A stretch of 50,039 nucleotides of DNA, taken from NCBI GenBank assembly GCA_029009095.1, contig JAQXJT010000005.1:1-50039 (forward strand), read 5' to 3'. The stretch is from a bacterium. GTDB lineage: Bacteria > Bacillota > Clostridia > Oscillospirales > Oscillospiraceae. How positions within the stretch are numbered: the first letter of the stretch is position 1; the number at the start of each line of letters is the position of its first letter. The notes beneath the pieces were generated by a model that did no database searches, was not told where the DNA came from, and saw only the letters and a program-made list of their open reading frames with translations. Shown here piece after piece: positions 7,507-17,368 of the stretch. The position numbers and the translations under genes were made by a program.

Positions 7507-10500
7507 ATGGTCTATCGGGTTTTTGTAGAAAAGAAACGGGAATACGCCAACGAAGCCGCCGCGCTGCTCTCCGACATCCGCACGCTGCTGGGGATCGGCA
7601 GCGTCACGGGCGTGCGATTCCTCAACCGCTACGATGCGGAGAACATCAGCAAAGAGCTTTTCGACTACGCCGTACAGATCGTGCTCTCCGAGCCCCAGCT
7701 GGATATGGTCAGCCGGGAGCTGGACGCAGGGGACGGAACGGTGTTCGCCGTGGAGTACCTGCCCGGTCAGTTCGACCAGCGCTCCGACTCCGCCGAGCAG
7801 TGCATCCAGATCCTCTCCTGCGGAGAGCGCCCCACCATCCGTTCCGCCCGTGTCTATGTGCTGGAGGGGAATGTGACCCAGCGGGAGCTGGAGGAGATCA
7901 AGAAATATGTCATCAACCCCGTAGACTCCCGGGAGGCTGCTCTGGAAAAGCCCGAGACTATTGTGGCCGTTTACGACACGCCCGGGAGCGTGGCCATTCT
8001 CGATGGTTTCAACGCCATGGACGAGGCGGAACGCCGCGCCTTCCTGGGCGACTACGGCCTGGCCATGGATGAGGCGGACCTGGCCTTCTGTCAGGAGTAT
8101 TTCCGCCGGGAGGGGCGGGACCCCAGCATCACCGAACTGCGTGTGATCGACACCTACTGGTCCGACCACTGCCGCCACACCACCTTCAACACCATCATCG
8201 ACAGCGTCACCTTTGAGGACGCGCTGCTCCAGAGCGCCTACGAGGACTACCTCCGCACGCGGGAGGCTCTGGGCCGCACCAAGAGCATCTGCCTGATGGA
8301 TGTGGGCACCCTCGCCGGGCGCTATCTCCGCGCCACCGGAAAGCTGGCAAAGCTGGACGAGAGCGACGAGGTCAACGCCTGCACCGTGAAAATCACCGTC
8401 ACGGTGGACGGTAAGGAGGAGCCTTGGCTGCTGCTCTTCAAGAACGAGACCCACAACCACCCCACGGAGATCGAGCCTTTCGGCGGCGCGGCCACCTGCA
8501 TCGGCGGCGCCATCCGCGACCCCCTCTCCGGGCGGAGCTACGTTTACGGAGCCATGCGCGTCACCGGCGCCGCCGACCCCCTGACCCCCGTCAGCGAGAC
8601 CATTCCCGGCAAGCTGCCCCAGCGCAAGCTGGTCACCACCGCCGCCGCCGGTTACTCCTCTTACGGCAACCAGATCGGACTGGCCACCGGTATCGTGGAC
8701 GAGGTCTACCACCCCGGCTACGCCGCCAAGCACATGGAGGTGGGCGCCGTGGTGGGCGCCGCCCCCGAGGCCAATGTCCGCCGGGAGACCCCCGCGGCCG
8801 GGGATGTGGTCATTCTGCTGGGCGGGGCCACGGGCCGCGACGGCATCGGCGGGGCCACCGGCTCCTCCAAGTCCCACGACAGCCACAGCGTGGAAAACTG
8901 CGGCGCGGAGGTACAGAAGGGCAACGCCCCCGAGGAGCGCAAGCTCCAGCGCCTCTTCCGCAACGGCGAGGTCACCCGGATGATCAAGCGCTGCAACGAC
9001 TTCGGCGCAGGCGGCGTCTCCGTGGCCATCGGCGAGCTGGCCGAGGGTCTGGAGATCGATCTGAACGCCGTGCCCAGAAAGTACGACGGCCTGGACGGCA
9101 CCGAGCTGGCCATCAGCGAGTCTCAGGAGCGTATGGCCGTGGTGGTGGAAAAGGACTCCGTCCCCGCCTTCCTGGCCGCCGCCGGGCGGGAAAACCTCTC
9201 CGCCACCCCCGTGGCCGTGGTCACCGATACCAAACGGCTGCGTATGCACTGGAACGGGGCGCAGATCGTGGACATCAGCCGCGAATTTCTGGACACCAAC
9301 GGCGCCGACCGCCACATCAGCGTGGAAGTGGCCGCCCCGGCGCTCCGGGAGGAGACCGTTCCCGGCAGCTTCCGGGATGGGATGCTCTCCGTGGCCGGAG
9401 ATCTGAACACCTGCTCCCGCCGGGGTCTCAGCGAGCGCTTCGACTCCACCATCGGCGCGGGCACCGTGCTCATGCCCTTTGGCGGCAGACACCAGCGCAC
9501 CCCCATTCAGGCCATGGTGCAGAAGATCCCCGTGGAACAGGGCTCCACCGAGGACTGCTCCCTTATGTCCTGGGCCTACGACCCCTATCTCTCCGAGCAG
9601 AGCCCCTACCACGGCGCATATCTGGCCGTGGTCAGCTCCATCGCCAGGCTCATCGCCACCGGCGCGGACTTCTCCGATGTGTATCTGACCTTCCAGGAGT
9701 ACTTCGGCCACCCCGGCAAGGACGGGAAGCGCTGGAGCCAGCCTCTCTCCGCCGTGCTGGGCGCTTTCAAGGCCCAGATGGACATGGGCGTGGCCGCGGT
9801 GGGCGGCAAGGACTCCATGAGCGGCACCTTTGAAGATCTGGATGTGCCGCCCACGCTGATCTCCTTCGCGGTCACCACCGCCCGCTGCGGCGACATCGTC
9901 TCCCCCGAGTTCAAAGCCGGCGGGCACACGGTGGTGCGCATCGCCCCCGAACTGGATGAAAACGGCCTGCCCGTGGCAGACTCTCAGAAAGAGGTTTTCG
10001 GGACCGTCGCCTCCCTTCTCGCCTCCCGGAAGGCCGTGGCCTGCTGGGCGCTGGGCATGGGCGGCGCGGCGGAGGCCGTGCTGAAGATGTGCCTGGGCAA
10101 CGAGATCGGCTTTGCCTTTGATGACAGCTGCTCCCTCGCCTCCCTCTTCGCCCGCGGCCACGGCGCTTTCCTGCTGGAGATGGCCGGCGGAGACGAGGGC
10201 TTCGAGGTGCTGGGCCACACCACCGAAAACGGCTGTGTGAGCTTCGGCGGCGACAGCCTCACCCTCTCCGAACTGCTCTCCGTCTACGAGGGCAAGCTGG
10301 AGAGCGTCTATCCCACCCACGCCGTAGCCCGGGGTCCCTTCCCCACGCTCTCCTCCGGCAAGGCGGCCCCGGCCGCCCCCCATGTGGGCGTGGCCGTGCC
10401 GAGGGTGCTCATCCCCGTGTTCCCCGGCACCAACTGCGAATATGACAGCGCCCGCGCCGTCCGCGCCGCCGGGGCCGAGGCGGAGATCTATGTGATCAAC

Positions 10501-11196
10501 AACCTCACCACCGCGGGCATCGAGCGCAGCGTGGACGAGTTCGCCCGGAAGATGCGCGAGGCGCAGATGGTGTTCCTGGCGGGCGGCTTCTCCGGCGGCG
10601 ACGAGCCCGACGGCTCCGCCAAGTTCATCACCTCCTTCTTCCGCAGCGCTCCCATCCGCGAGAGCGTGGAGGAGCTGCTGGAGCGGCGGCAGGGTCTCAT
10701 GTGCGGCGTGTGCAACGGCTTCCAGGCGCTCATCAAGCTGGGTCTGGTGCCCTACGGGCGCATCGTGGACACCGATGCGGACTGCGCCACGCTGACCTTC
10801 AACACCATCGCCCGGCACCAGAGCCGCATCGTCCGCACCCGGGTGGTCTCCACCCTCTCCCCCTTCCTCTCCCTGACAGAGGTGGGGCAGGTGTACAATG
10901 TGCCCATCTCCCACGGGGAGGGGCGCTTCGTGGCCCCCGAGAGCCTGATCCGCTCTCTCGCCGAAAACGGGCAGATCGCCACACAGTATGTGGACATGGA
11001 CGGCGAGGCCACCGGCGACATTCTCTACAATCCCAACGGTTCCATGTATTCTATTGAGGGGATCACCTCCCCGGACGGCCGGGTCTTCGGCAAGATGGGT
11101 CACAGCGAGCGCGTGGGCAGCGGACTCTACCGCAATGTCCCCGGCAACTATGACATCCGTATGTTCGAAGCCGCTGTCCGCTACTTTCACGACTGA
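7507..11196 (+). CDS. purL: PurL, single-chain FGAM synthase (PurS-PurL-PurQ fusion)
   Basis: Converts FGAR to FGAM using glutamine and ATP. The 1229-residue chain merges an N-terminal PurS-like part (residues 1 to about 150), a [13 protein letters not shown]-type linker region, two AIRS-like halves ([21 protein letters not shown] is the metal/ATP loop) and a C-terminal glutaminase ([14 protein letters not shown], nucleophile Cys1069 in GVCNGFQ, SHGEGRF triad). This is the large clade used by many Clostridia instead of separate purS, purL and purQ. AAGGAG at 7493-7498 is properly spaced for ATG 7507; a TTG at 7501 is too close. Unlike the PurF-like protein, its glutaminase motifs are intact. 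Confidence 0.95.
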   Translation: MVYRVFVEKKREYANEAAALLSDIRTLLGIGSVTGVRFLNRYDAENISKELFDYAVQIVLSEPQLDMVSRELDAGDGTVFAVEYLPGQFDQRSDSAEQCIQILSCGERPTIRSARVYVLEGNVTQRELEEIKKYVINPVDSREAALEKPETIVAVYDTPGSVAILDGFNAMDEAERRAFLGDYGLAMDEADLAFCQEYFRREGRDPSITELRVIDTYWSDHCRHTTFNTIIDSVTFEDALLQSAYEDYLRTREALGRTKSICLMDVGTLAGRYLRATGKLAKLDESDEVNACTVKITVTVDGKEEPWLLLFKNETHNHPTEIEPFGGAATCIGGAIRDPLSGRSYVYGAMRVTGAADPLTPVSETIPGKLPQRKLVTTAAAGYSSYGNQIGLATGIVDEVYHPGYAAKHMEVGAVVGAAPEANVRRETPAAGDVVILLGGATGRDGIGGATGSSKSHDSHSVENCGAEVQKGNAPEERKLQRLFRNGEVTRMIKRCNDFGAGGVSVAIGELAEGLEIDLNAVPRKYDGLDGTELAISESQERMAVVVEKDSVPAFLAAAGRENLSATPVAVVTDTKRLRMHWNGAQIVDISREFLDTNGADRHISVEVAAPALREETVPGSFRDGMLSVAGDLNTCSRRGLSERFDSTIGAGTVLMPFGGRHQRTPIQAMVQKIPVEQGSTEDCSLMSWAYDPYLSEQSPYHGAYLAVVSSIARLIATGADFSDVYLTFQEYFGHPGKDGKRWSQPLSAVLGAFKAQMDMGVAAVGGKDSMSGTFEDLDVPPTLISFAVTTARCGDIVSPEFKAGGHTVVRIAPELDENGLPVADSQKEVFGTVASLLASRKAVACWALGMGGAAEAVLKMCLGNEIGFAFDDSCSLASLFARGHGAFLLEMAGGDEGFEVLGHTTENGCVSFGGDSLTLSELLSVYEGKLESVYPTHAVARGPFPTLSSGKAAPAAPHVGVAVPRVLIPVFPGTNCEYDSARAVRAAGAEAEIYVINNLTTAGIERSVDEFARKMREAQMVFLAGGFSGGDEPDGSAKFITSFFRSAPIRESVEELLERRQGLMCGVCNGFQALIKLGLVPYGRIVDTDADCATLTFNTIARHQSRIVRTRVVSTLSPFLSLTEVGQVYNVPISHGEGRFVAPESLIRSLAENGQIATQYVDMDGEATGDILYNPNGSMYSIEGITSPDGRVFGKMGHSERVGSGLYRNVPGNYDIRMFEAAVRYFHD

Positions 11197-11210
11197 GGAG
11201 GAAACGTACC

Positions 11211-12890
11211 ATGGCTTACAAAACCGACATTGAGATCGCACAGGAATGCGAGATGCTCCCCATCTACGAGGTGGCCCGCGCCGCCCGGGTGGAGGACCGC
11301 TTTGTGGAGCCCCACGGCCGCTATAAGGCCAAGATCCAGCTCCAGCTGCTCAAGGAGTATCCCAACAAGAAGCGCGGCAAGCTGATCCTTGTCACCTCCA
11401 TCAACCCCACCGCCGCCGGCGAGGGCAAGACCACCACCACCATCGGTCTGGCGGACGGCCTGCGCTACATCGGCAAGCACTCCACCGTGGCGCTCCGGGA
11501 ACCCTCTCTGGGCCCCGTGTTCGGCGTCAAGGGCGGCGCCGCCGGCGGCGGCTACTCCCAGGTGGTGCCCATGGAGGACATCAACCTCCACTTCACCGGG
11601 GACTTCCACGCCATCGGCGCAGCCAACAACCTGCTTGCCGCCATGATCGACAACCACATCCAGCAGGGCAACGAGCTGAACATCGACCCGCGGCGCATTG
11701 CCTGGAAGCGCTGCGTGGACATGAACGACCGGCAGCTTCGCTTTATCACCGACGGTCTGGGCGGGCGCAGCAACGGTATGCCCCGGGAGGACGGCTTCGA
11801 CATCACCGTGGCCAGCGAGGTCATGGCCGTATTCTGTCTGGCCAATTCCCGGGAGGATCTGAAGGAGCGTCTGAGCCGCATCGTGGTGGGCTACACCTAT
11901 GACAACAAGCCCGTCACCGCCTCCCAGCTCAAGGCCGTGGGCGCCATGGCCGCGCTGCTCAACGAGGCCATCATGCCCAATCTGGTGCAGACCCTGGAGG
12001 GCACCCCCGCTTTCGTCCACGGCGGCCCCTTCGCCAACATCGCCCATGGCTGCTCCAGCGTGATCTCCACCCGCATGGCGCTGAAGATGGGCGAGTACAC
12101 CGTCACCGAGGCCGGTTTCGGCGCAGATCTGGGCGCGGAGAAGTTTCTGGACATCATGTGCCGCCAGAGCGGCTTCGACCCGGACGCCGTGGTGATCGTG
12201 GCCACCGTCCGCGCGCTGAAGTACCACGGCGGGGTCAGCAAGAACGATCTGAAAAACGAGGATCTGGCCGCGCTGGAGCGGGGCATGCCCAATCTGCTGC
12301 GGCACATCTCCAACATCCGCGATGTGTACCACCTGCCCTGCGTGGTCTCCGTCAACCGCTTCGTCACCGACACCCCTGCCGAGATCCAGATGGTCATCGA
12401 CAAGTGCGCGGAGATGGGCGTGAAGGCCATTATGGCCAACGGCTGGGAAGAGGGCGGCAAGGGCACCGCCGAGCTGGCCCACGAGGTGGTGCGGCTGTGC
12501 GAGGAGGAGCACGGCAACTTCACCTTTGCCTACGATCTGGATATGCCCATTCTGGACAAGATCCGCGCCATCGTGCAGCGCATCTACCGGGGCAAGGACG
12601 TGGTGCTTACCCTGGGCGCTCAGAAGGACATCGCCCGGCTCACGGAGCTGGGCTACGACAAGCTCCCCATCTGCATCGCCAAGACCCAGTACAGCTTCTC
12701 CGACGACCCCCACAAGCTGGGCGCGCCGGAGGACTTTGAGATCAACGTCCGCAGCGTCAAGGTGTCCGCCGGCGCGGGCTTCCTGGTGGTGCTCACGGGC
12801 GATCTGATGACCATGCCCGGCCTGCCCAAGCGCCCCGCCGCCGAGAACATCGACGTGGACGAGAACGGCAGGATCGTGGGTCTGTTCTGA
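11211..12890 (+). CDS. fhs: Fhs, formate-tetrahydrofolate ligase
   Basis: Makes 10-formyl-THF from formate, THF and ATP. 559 residues, family length. It carries the phosphate-binding loop [16 protein letters not shown] near residue 65, [22 protein letters not shown], the FTGDFHAI segment and a C-terminal [23 protein letters not shown] precedes ATG 11211, 14 bp after purL. Its place at the operon end makes sense because PurN and AICARFT both consume its product, so formate can feed purine ring carbons 2 and 8. Confidence 0.97.
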   Translation: MAYKTDIEIAQECEMLPIYEVARAARVEDRFVEPHGRYKAKIQLQLLKEYPNKKRGKLILVTSINPTAAGEGKTTTTIGLADGLRYIGKHSTVALREPSLGPVFGVKGGAAGGGYSQVVPMEDINLHFTGDFHAIGAANNLLAAMIDNHIQQGNELNIDPRRIAWKRCVDMNDRQLRFITDGLGGRSNGMPREDGFDITVASEVMAVFCLANSREDLKERLSRIVVGYTYDNKPVTASQLKAVGAMAALLNEAIMPNLVQTLEGTPAFVHGGPFANIAHGCSSVISTRMALKMGEYTVTEAGFGADLGAEKFLDIMCRQSGFDPDAVVIVATVRALKYHGGVSKNDLKNEDLAALERGMPNLLRHISNIRDVYHLPCVVSVNRFVTDTPAEIQMVIDKCAEMGVKAIMANGWEEGGKGTAELAHEVVRLCEEEHGNFTFAYDLDMPILDKIRAIVQRIYRGKDVVLTLGAQKDIARLTELGYDKLPICIAKTQYSFSDDPHKLGAPEDFEINVRSVKVSAGAGFLVVLTGDLMTMPGLPKRPAAENIDVDENGRIVGLF

Positions 12891-12905
12891 ATCACTTTCC
12901 TATTG

Positions 12906-12934
12906 GCTCCCCGGCTGCCGCCGGGGAGCGTTTT
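12906..12934 (+). terminator. Rho-independent terminator of the purine operon
   Basis: GCTCCCCGG at 12906-12914 pairs with CCGGGGAGC at 12921-12929, followed by GTTTTAT. Confidence 0.8.
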
Positions 12935-12949
12935 ATCCCCCGGGGGAGC

Positions 12950-12978
12950 TTTTCAAGGGCGGCAGAAAGTGCTATATT
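12950..12978 (+). promoter_or_regulatory. Candidate promoter of the histidine-rich gene/csoR pair
   Basis: TTTTCA (12950-12955), a 17-base spacer and TATATT (12973-12978). The -35 match is weak; position and spacing are the support. Confidence 0.4.
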
Positions 12979-13032
12979 GGAGACACATGGACCCGGACGA
13001 ACCGGGCAAACTGTGCAAAAGGAGAGATTTCC

Positions 13033-13347
13033 ATGGGACACATCACCGGTTATGACCACGAACACGAGCACATCCATCTCCACGACCACGACCATGAGCA
13101 CACCCACACCCACGAGGGGGAGGAGCACGGGCACGGGGAGTCCCGGGCCGCCATGGATGAGGTGCAGCTCCGCGCCCTGCTCAGCTATATGGTCCACCAC
13201 AACGAGCACCACGCCGAGGAGCTGGTGGGATTGCAGGACAGTCTCCCCGAGAGCGCCCGGAAGAAGCTGCTGCTGGCCGTGGGTACCTTCGAGGCCGCCA
13301 ATGTGCAGCTCCAGCAGGTGCTGGACGAGCTGGACAAGCTGGAATAA
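13033..13347 (+). CDS. Histidine-rich small protein, possible metal chaperone/buffer
   Basis: 104 residues, not assigned to a named family. Residues 5-36 are a His/Glu/Asp repeat (HEHEHIHLHDHDHEHTHTHE and on), a pattern known from nickel, zinc or cobalt storage and chaperone proteins. Residues 40-104 look helical and amphipathic, with a HHNEHH cluster. There is no signal peptide or membrane segment, so it is probably cytosolic. AAAGGAGAG precedes the ATG. It is followed after three bases by a CsoR/RcnR-type sensor, which supports a role in metal handling. Which metal is bound cannot be read from the sequence. Confidence 0.75.
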   Translation: MGHITGYDHEHEHIHLHDHDHEHTHTHEGEEHGHGESRAAMDEVQLRALLSYMVHHNEHHAEELVGLQDSLPESARKKLLLAVGTFEAANVQLQQVLDELDKLE

Positions 13348-13350
13348 GCC

Positions 13351-13623
13351 ATGGCCCATGTCCACGACCCCCGGGAAAAGCGGCGTCAGATCAACCGCCT
13401 CTCCCGGGTCATCGGGCATTTGCAGTTCATCAAGCGGCTCATGGAGGAGGACAGCGACTGCTCGGATGTGCTCATGCAGCTGGCCGCCGCCCGCAGCGCC
13501 CTCAACGGGCTGGGCAAGGAGATCATCAACGAGCACATGACCCACTGCGTCGCCCACGCCATCGAAAGCGGCGACGAGAAGCTGATAGAGGATTTTCAGG
13601 AAGCCATACGCCGGTATATGTAA
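13351..13623 (+). CDS. CsoR/RcnR-family metal-sensing repressor
   Basis: All-helical DNA-binding repressor of the DUF156 family, 90 residues. Cys37, His62 and Cys66 reproduce the Cu(I) triad of CsoR; yet the N-terminus MAHVH also has His3, used by the nickel/cobalt sensor RcnR. This leaves copper as the first guess but not certain. It starts three bases after the histidine-rich gene and so is co-translated with it, rather than with the usual copA/copZ. No transporter for the metal is adjacent. Regulation of its own operon is likely by family habit. Confidence 0.85.
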   Translation: MAHVHDPREKRRQINRLSRVIGHLQFIKRLMEEDSDCSDVLMQLAAARSALNGLGKEIINEHMTHCVAHAIESGDEKLIEDFQEAIRRYM

Positions 13624-13667
13624 AATCTATGTAAAATATTAGTAAATGGAATGTAATTTTCCGGGGT

Positions 13668-13706
13668 AAATCCGGGACAAAACGACAGTTTTGTCCCGGA
13701 TTTTTC
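13668..13706 (+). terminator. Terminator after csoR
   Basis: AAATCCGGGACAAAA (13668-13682) pairs with 13689-13703; TTTTTCTCCC follows. Confidence 0.85.
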
Positions 13707-13792
13707 TCCCCCCTTTTCGCAAATTCGTACAATTCCCAAAGAACTTTTCCCTGTTGGACGGTCGGTCATGAATTTATCTTTGGTGTTTCCAC

Positions 13793-13821
13793 TTTCCCGG
13801 AAGAGAACTTTATGCTACAAT
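13793..13821 (+). promoter_or_regulatory. Candidate promoter of the Na/Pi symporter gene
   Basis: TTTCCC (13793-13798), 17-base spacer, TACAAT (13816-13821), 46 bp before the ATG. Confidence 0.5.
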
Positions 13822-13867
13822 TAGTCTGTTAAAATTTGCAGACTTTCATTTGGGGAAGTGAAGAAGA

Positions 13868-15676
13868 ATGAACTTTTTCAACATCGTATCCCTCTTTGGC
13901 GGACTGGCCCTCTTTCTCTACGGTATGCGCATTATGGGCGACGGCTTGCAGAAAGGCTCTTCCGGGGCGCTGAAAAACGCCATGGGAAAAGTCACCAACA
14001 ACCCCGTTGTGAGCTTTTTGCTGGGTCTTTGCGTCACCGGCGTGATCCAGAGTTCCACAGCCACCATCGTGCTGACCTCCGGTCTGGTGGGCGCGGGCAT
14101 CATCACGCTGCACCAATCCCTGGGCATCATCCTGGGCGCCAATGTGGGCACCACCGTCACCGGGCAGATCATCCGTCTGCTGGATCTCAACAGCAACGCC
14201 ACCGCCTGGCTGGAGCTTTTCAAGCCCTCCACTCTGGCGCCGCTGGCCGCCATCGTGGGCATTCTGCTCATCATGGCCTTCAAGTTCCGCAACGCCGACC
14301 TCATCGGCAACACGGCCATGGGCTTCAGCATCCTCTTCACGGGTCTGCTGAACATGACCGCCGCCGTGGCGCCCCTCTCCGAATCCCCGGCCTTCTCCCA
14401 GCTCTTCATCGCCCTGGCCGACAAGCCCATGCTGGGCTTCCTGGCAGGCGCGGCGGTGGCCTTTATCATTCAAAGTTCGTCGGCCACCGTGGGCATTTTG
14501 CAGGCGCTGGCTTTGACGGGAAAGCTCTCGTTCAGCTCCGTCTACGCGGTGATCATCGGCATCTATATGGGCGATTGCATCACCACCGCCATCGTCTGTT
14601 CCCTGGGCTCCAAGGCCGACGCCAAGCGCACCGGCATCGTGCATATCCTCTTCAACCTCTGCGGCGTGGCGCTGGTGGCCGGTTCGGTGGCTCTCTTCCA
14701 CAAGCTGGGACTGCTGGACACGCTCTGGAGCCGCCCCATCACCTCCGGCGGCATCGCCAACACGCACACGCTCTTCAAGATGGCCTGCGCCATTCTCCTG
14801 CTTCCCTTTGTAACGCTGCTGGAAAAGGCTTCCCGGAAAATCATCAAAGACGATCCCGCCCCCCGGAGGGATGAGGAGCCGGAGACCGCCACCCTGGACA
14901 AGACCTTCCTGGACTCCCCCGCCCTGGCGCTGGAGGGCGTGCAGCTGGCGCTCACCAAGATGGCCCGGATGGCCGTGGACAACACCAAGGAGGCCATGGA
15001 GAACCTCCTCCAGCCCCAGGATGGCGCAGCCGAGACCATCCGGCAGCGGGAGTCCTCCATCGACCGCATCGCCGACCAGATCAGCGACTATCTGGTGCGC
15101 CTTTCCCCCCGGGTGGGCGACGACGAGAGCGAGAAGATCAACTACTACATCAAATGCGTCACCGAGTTTGAGCGCATCGGCGACCACGCCATCAATCTGG
15201 TGGAGAGCGCGGAGGAACTGGAGGAACGGGGCGTGCATTTCTCCTCCGGCGCCAACCGGGAACTGCTCGTGATGAAAGAGGCGCTGCATCAGGTACTGGA
15301 TTACGCCTTCCTTGCCTACCACGAGCAGAGCGTCGACTCCGCGCTCCATGTGGAGCCGTTGGAGGAAGTCATCGACGAGCTGGTTGCGACGCTCCGCAGC
15401 AACCACATCCTCCGGCTGCGCCGGGGCCAGTGCAATGTGGAATCGGGCTTCGTGTTTCTGGATGTACTTGGCAATCTGGAGCGTATCTCCGACCAGTGCT
15501 CCAACATCGGCGTGCACACCGTCACCGCCTACGGCCATGAGACCTACAGCGAGCACGATTATATCCGCTACCTCCACGAAGGGCACGACGAGCGCTACAG
15601 CAAGGAGTACAAAAGCGTATACGAGGAGTATTTCTCCCGCCTGAGGGACGCCGCCGCCCCTGTGGGCGCGGAGTGA
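13868..15676 (+). CDS. Na+/phosphate symporter with C-terminal PhoU-like domain
   Basis: Membrane importer of the NptA/YjbB type (PF02690 repeats). Residues 1 to about 320 hold some eight membrane segments in two inverted repeats, each with the QSS signature: GVIQSSTATIV and FIIQSSSATVG. Residues about 350-590 are helical and PhoU-like (EFERIGDHAINL, NLERISDQCSNI), a domain thought to sense or gate phosphate flux. 602 residues, usual for the fused form. GGGGAAGTGAAG precedes ATG 13868. Single-gene unit with its own promoter and a large hairpin behind it. Confidence 0.92.
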   Translation: MNFFNIVSLFGGLALFLYGMRIMGDGLQKGSSGALKNAMGKVTNNPVVSFLLGLCVTGVIQSSTATIVLTSGLVGAGIITLHQSLGIILGANVGTTVTGQIIRLLDLNSNATAWLELFKPSTLAPLAAIVGILLIMAFKFRNADLIGNTAMGFSILFTGLLNMTAAVAPLSESPAFSQLFIALADKPMLGFLAGAAVAFIIQSSSATVGILQALALTGKLSFSSVYAVIIGIYMGDCITTAIVCSLGSKADAKRTGIVHILFNLCGVALVAGSVALFHKLGLLDTLWSRPITSGGIANTHTLFKMACAILLLPFVTLLEKASRKIIKDDPAPRRDEEPETATLDKTFLDSPALALEGVQLALTKMARMAVDNTKEAMENLLQPQDGAAETIRQRESSIDRIADQISDYLVRLSPRVGDDESEKINYYIKCVTEFERIGDHAINLVESAEELEERGVHFSSGANRELLVMKEALHQVLDYAFLAYHEQSVDSALHVEPLEEVIDELVATLRSNHILRLRRGQCNVESGFVFLDVLGNLERISDQCSNIGVHTVTAYGHETYSEHDYIRYLHEGHDERYSKEYKSVYEEYFSRLRDAAAPVGAE

Positions 15677-15685
15677 AGCCCTGCC

Positions 15686-15733
15686 GTCAGCACGGCGCGG
15701 GGGCGGAACCGTCCGCTCCCGCGCCGTGCTGAC
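15686..15733. repeat. Perfect 16-bp inverted repeat behind the Na/Pi gene
   Basis: GTCAGCACGGCGCGGG (15686-15701) is perfectly complementary to 15718-15733; the 16-base loop contains a further 5-bp stem (15703-15707 with 15712-15716). No T-run follows on either strand, so it is not a textbook terminator, though it may end or stabilise the transcript. Confidence 0.75.
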
Positions 15734-15773
15734 GAAAGAATGAAAAAATAACGATGTGACCCGGGGTAAGGGC

Positions 15774-15804
15774 TTGCTTGTGACGCTGCGTCATAGGGTA
15801 AGAT
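15774..15804 (+). promoter_or_regulatory. MerR-type promoter with 19-bp spacer and operator
   Basis: TTGCTT (15774-15779) and TAAGAT (15799-15804) are separated by 19 bases, the over-long spacing that MerR proteins correct by twisting DNA. The spacer holds the perfect palindrome TGACGCTGCGTCA at 15781-15793. Strong sign of autoregulation of the downstream merR-CPBP pair. Confidence 0.8.
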
Positions 15805-15829
15805 AGCCTGCAAAAGGAGGTGAAAGACT

Positions 15830-16558
15830 ATGTCCCGATATACAACAGGCGAGGTGGCGAAGCTCTGCGGCGTCACCGTACGCACTGTGCAGTATTACGA
15901 CGCCCGGGGCATCCTCCTCCCCAGCGAGCTCAGCGAGGGTGGGCGGCGGCTCTACACGGACGATGACGTGCGCCGGATGCGGATCATCTGCTTTCTGCGG
16001 GAGCTGGGGCTGTCGCTGGACGCCATCTCCCAGCTTCTCTCCGAGGAGGACCCCGGGAGCGTGATCGAGCTGCTGGTGGAACAGCAGGAGCTGCTGCTGC
16101 GGCGGGAGCTGGAGGAGCGACAGGAGCGGCTCGGCAAGCTCACGGCGCTGCGAAAGGAGCTGCGGAGCGTGGAGCACTTCTCCGTGGACTCCATCGGGGA
16201 CATAGCCCGTCTTATGGAAAGTCGAAAAAAGCTCAGGCAGGTACACATGACCATGCTCTTTACGGGGATCCCGCTGTCCGTTTTTCAGTGGAGTTCCATC
16301 CTGCTCTGGATCTTCCGCGGCATCTGGTGGCCGTTTCTGCTCTACTGCCTGATCGCGGTCCCCTATGCTCTTTGGGTGAGCCACTATTATTTCCGCCGGG
16401 TGGCCTATATCTGCCCCCAGTGCCACGAGGTATTCTCTCCCGCGCTGAAAGAAGCCTTCTGGGCCAGACATACCCCCAGCGCCCGGCGTCTCACCTGTCC
16501 CAAGTGTGGCCGCCACGGCTTCTGTGTGGAGATTTACGGAGGGGAGGAAAAGCAATGA
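15830..16558 (+). CDS. MerR-family regulator with membrane hairpin and zinc ribbon
   Basis: Residues 1-70 are a MerR winged helix (YTTGEVAKLCGVTVRTVQYYD, GGRRLYTDDDV), followed by the dimerisation coiled coil (about 75-125). Instead of a small ligand domain, residues about 145-190 form two hydrophobic segments, then a zinc ribbon with CPQC (C195, C198) and CPKC (C223, C226). It probably senses a membrane or envelope signal and acts from the membrane. AAAGGAGG precedes ATG 15830. Its stop overlaps the start of a CPBP protease (ATGA), so the two are translated together. Ligand unknown. Confidence 0.88.
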   Translation: MSRYTTGEVAKLCGVTVRTVQYYDARGILLPSELSEGGRRLYTDDDVRRMRIICFLRELGLSLDAISQLLSEEDPGSVIELLVEQQELLLRRELEERQERLGKLTALRKELRSVEHFSVDSIGDIARLMESRKKLRQVHMTMLFTGIPLSVFQWSSILLWIFRGIWWPFLLYCLIAVPYALWVSHYYFRRVAYICPQCHEVFSPALKEAFWARHTPSARRLTCPKCGRHGFCVEIYGGEEKQ

Positions 16559-17313
16559 AACGGTTCAGAAAATCCCTGCTCTTTGCGCTGGCGGTGCTGC
16601 CCGCGGCGGCCGTGGGCGGTTACTTCCTCGGGTTTTACATCCTGGATATGTACGATGCGGCCACCCTGGCGCTAATCGAAGAGCAGCTGGGCAGTCTGGA
16701 GCTGCTGCCCTTTGTCTCACTGGGGCAGTCCGTGGCCTATGCCGTGGTCTGCGGTGTGGCGGGGTATTGTCTCGCGGATTCTCTGGGGCTTATCCGTCCA
16801 TTCCGCCCGGAGAAAGAGGCCCTTGTCTCCACGGTGTGCGGCTCCGTGGGGCTGGGGATCCTCTTCAGCCTCGACTACTGGACCTTCGGCACATGGATCC
16901 CGGAGCTGAATGTGGCCTCCACCACCGCGGCGGGGCTGACGGCGGCGGGCTGGATCAGCGCCGTGCTCTACGGCGGCGTCATCGAGGAGGTGCTGCTGCG
17001 GCTTTTCGCCATGAGTCTGCTGGCGTGGCTCATCCGGAAGCTCCTCTTCCGCCGCTCGGAGACCGTGCCCACGGGCGTGCTGGCAGCCGCCAACATCCTC
17101 GCGGCGCTGCTCTTCGCGGCGGGCCACCTGCCCACCACCGTCTCCTCCTTCGGCGGTCTCACACCGCTGCTGGTGTTCCGCTGCTTCCTGCTCAACGGCG
17201 GCTTCGGGCTGTATTTCGGCTATGTATACCGCCGCCACGGCATCCAGTATGCCATGCTCTCCCACGCCCTGCTGCACATCGTGAGCAAAAGCGTGTGGAC
17301 ACTGTTCCTGTGA
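16555..17313 (+). CDS. CPBP-family intramembrane metalloprotease (Abi/Rce1-like)
   Basis: 252 residues with about seven membrane segments. The glutamate motif EEVLLR (E144, E145, R149), the histidine in FAAGHLP (H191) and the SHALLH motif (H237) give the full CPBP catalytic set. Relatives process CAAX proteins, give bacteriocin self-immunity or cleave membrane anti-sigma factors; the substrate here cannot be told. The ATG overlaps the merR stop, and the two proteins may form a membrane signalling pair. Followed by a strong bidirectional terminator. Confidence 0.9.
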   Translation: MKRFRKSLLFALAVLPAAAVGGYFLGFYILDMYDAATLALIEEQLGSLELLPFVSLGQSVAYAVVCGVAGYCLADSLGLIRPFRPEKEALVSTVCGSVGLGILFSLDYWTFGTWIPELNVASTTAAGLTAAGWISAVLYGGVIEEVLLRLFAMSLLAWLIRKLLFRRSETVPTGVLAAANILAALLFAAGHLPTTVSSFGGLTPLLVFRCFLLNGGFGLYFGYVYRRHGIQYAMLSHALLHIVSKSVWTLFL

Positions 17314-17321
17314 CCGGCGGA

Positions 17322-17356
17322 AAAGAGCCGCCACCCGGTATGGGTGGCGGCTCTTT
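17322..17356. terminator. Bidirectional terminator between CPBP and DUF2284 genes
   Basis: AAAGAGCCGCCACCC (17322-17336) pairs perfectly with 17342-17356 across a 5-base loop; A- and T-rich flanks serve both convergent genes. Confidence 0.85.
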
Positions 17357-17368
17357 GTCATTTCAGTA

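Noticed and set aside
7417-11241. 1274-codon minus-strand frame opposite purL
   Set aside because: Mirror frame of a GC-rich gene; composition is low in aromatic residues and no motif is recognisable.
13034-13130. His-codon repeat considered as a DNA tandem repeat or CRISPR-like array
   Set aside because: Irregular CAC/GAC/GAG codon alternation inside a coding frame; no spacers or constant repeat unit. No CRISPR array was seen anywhere in the window.
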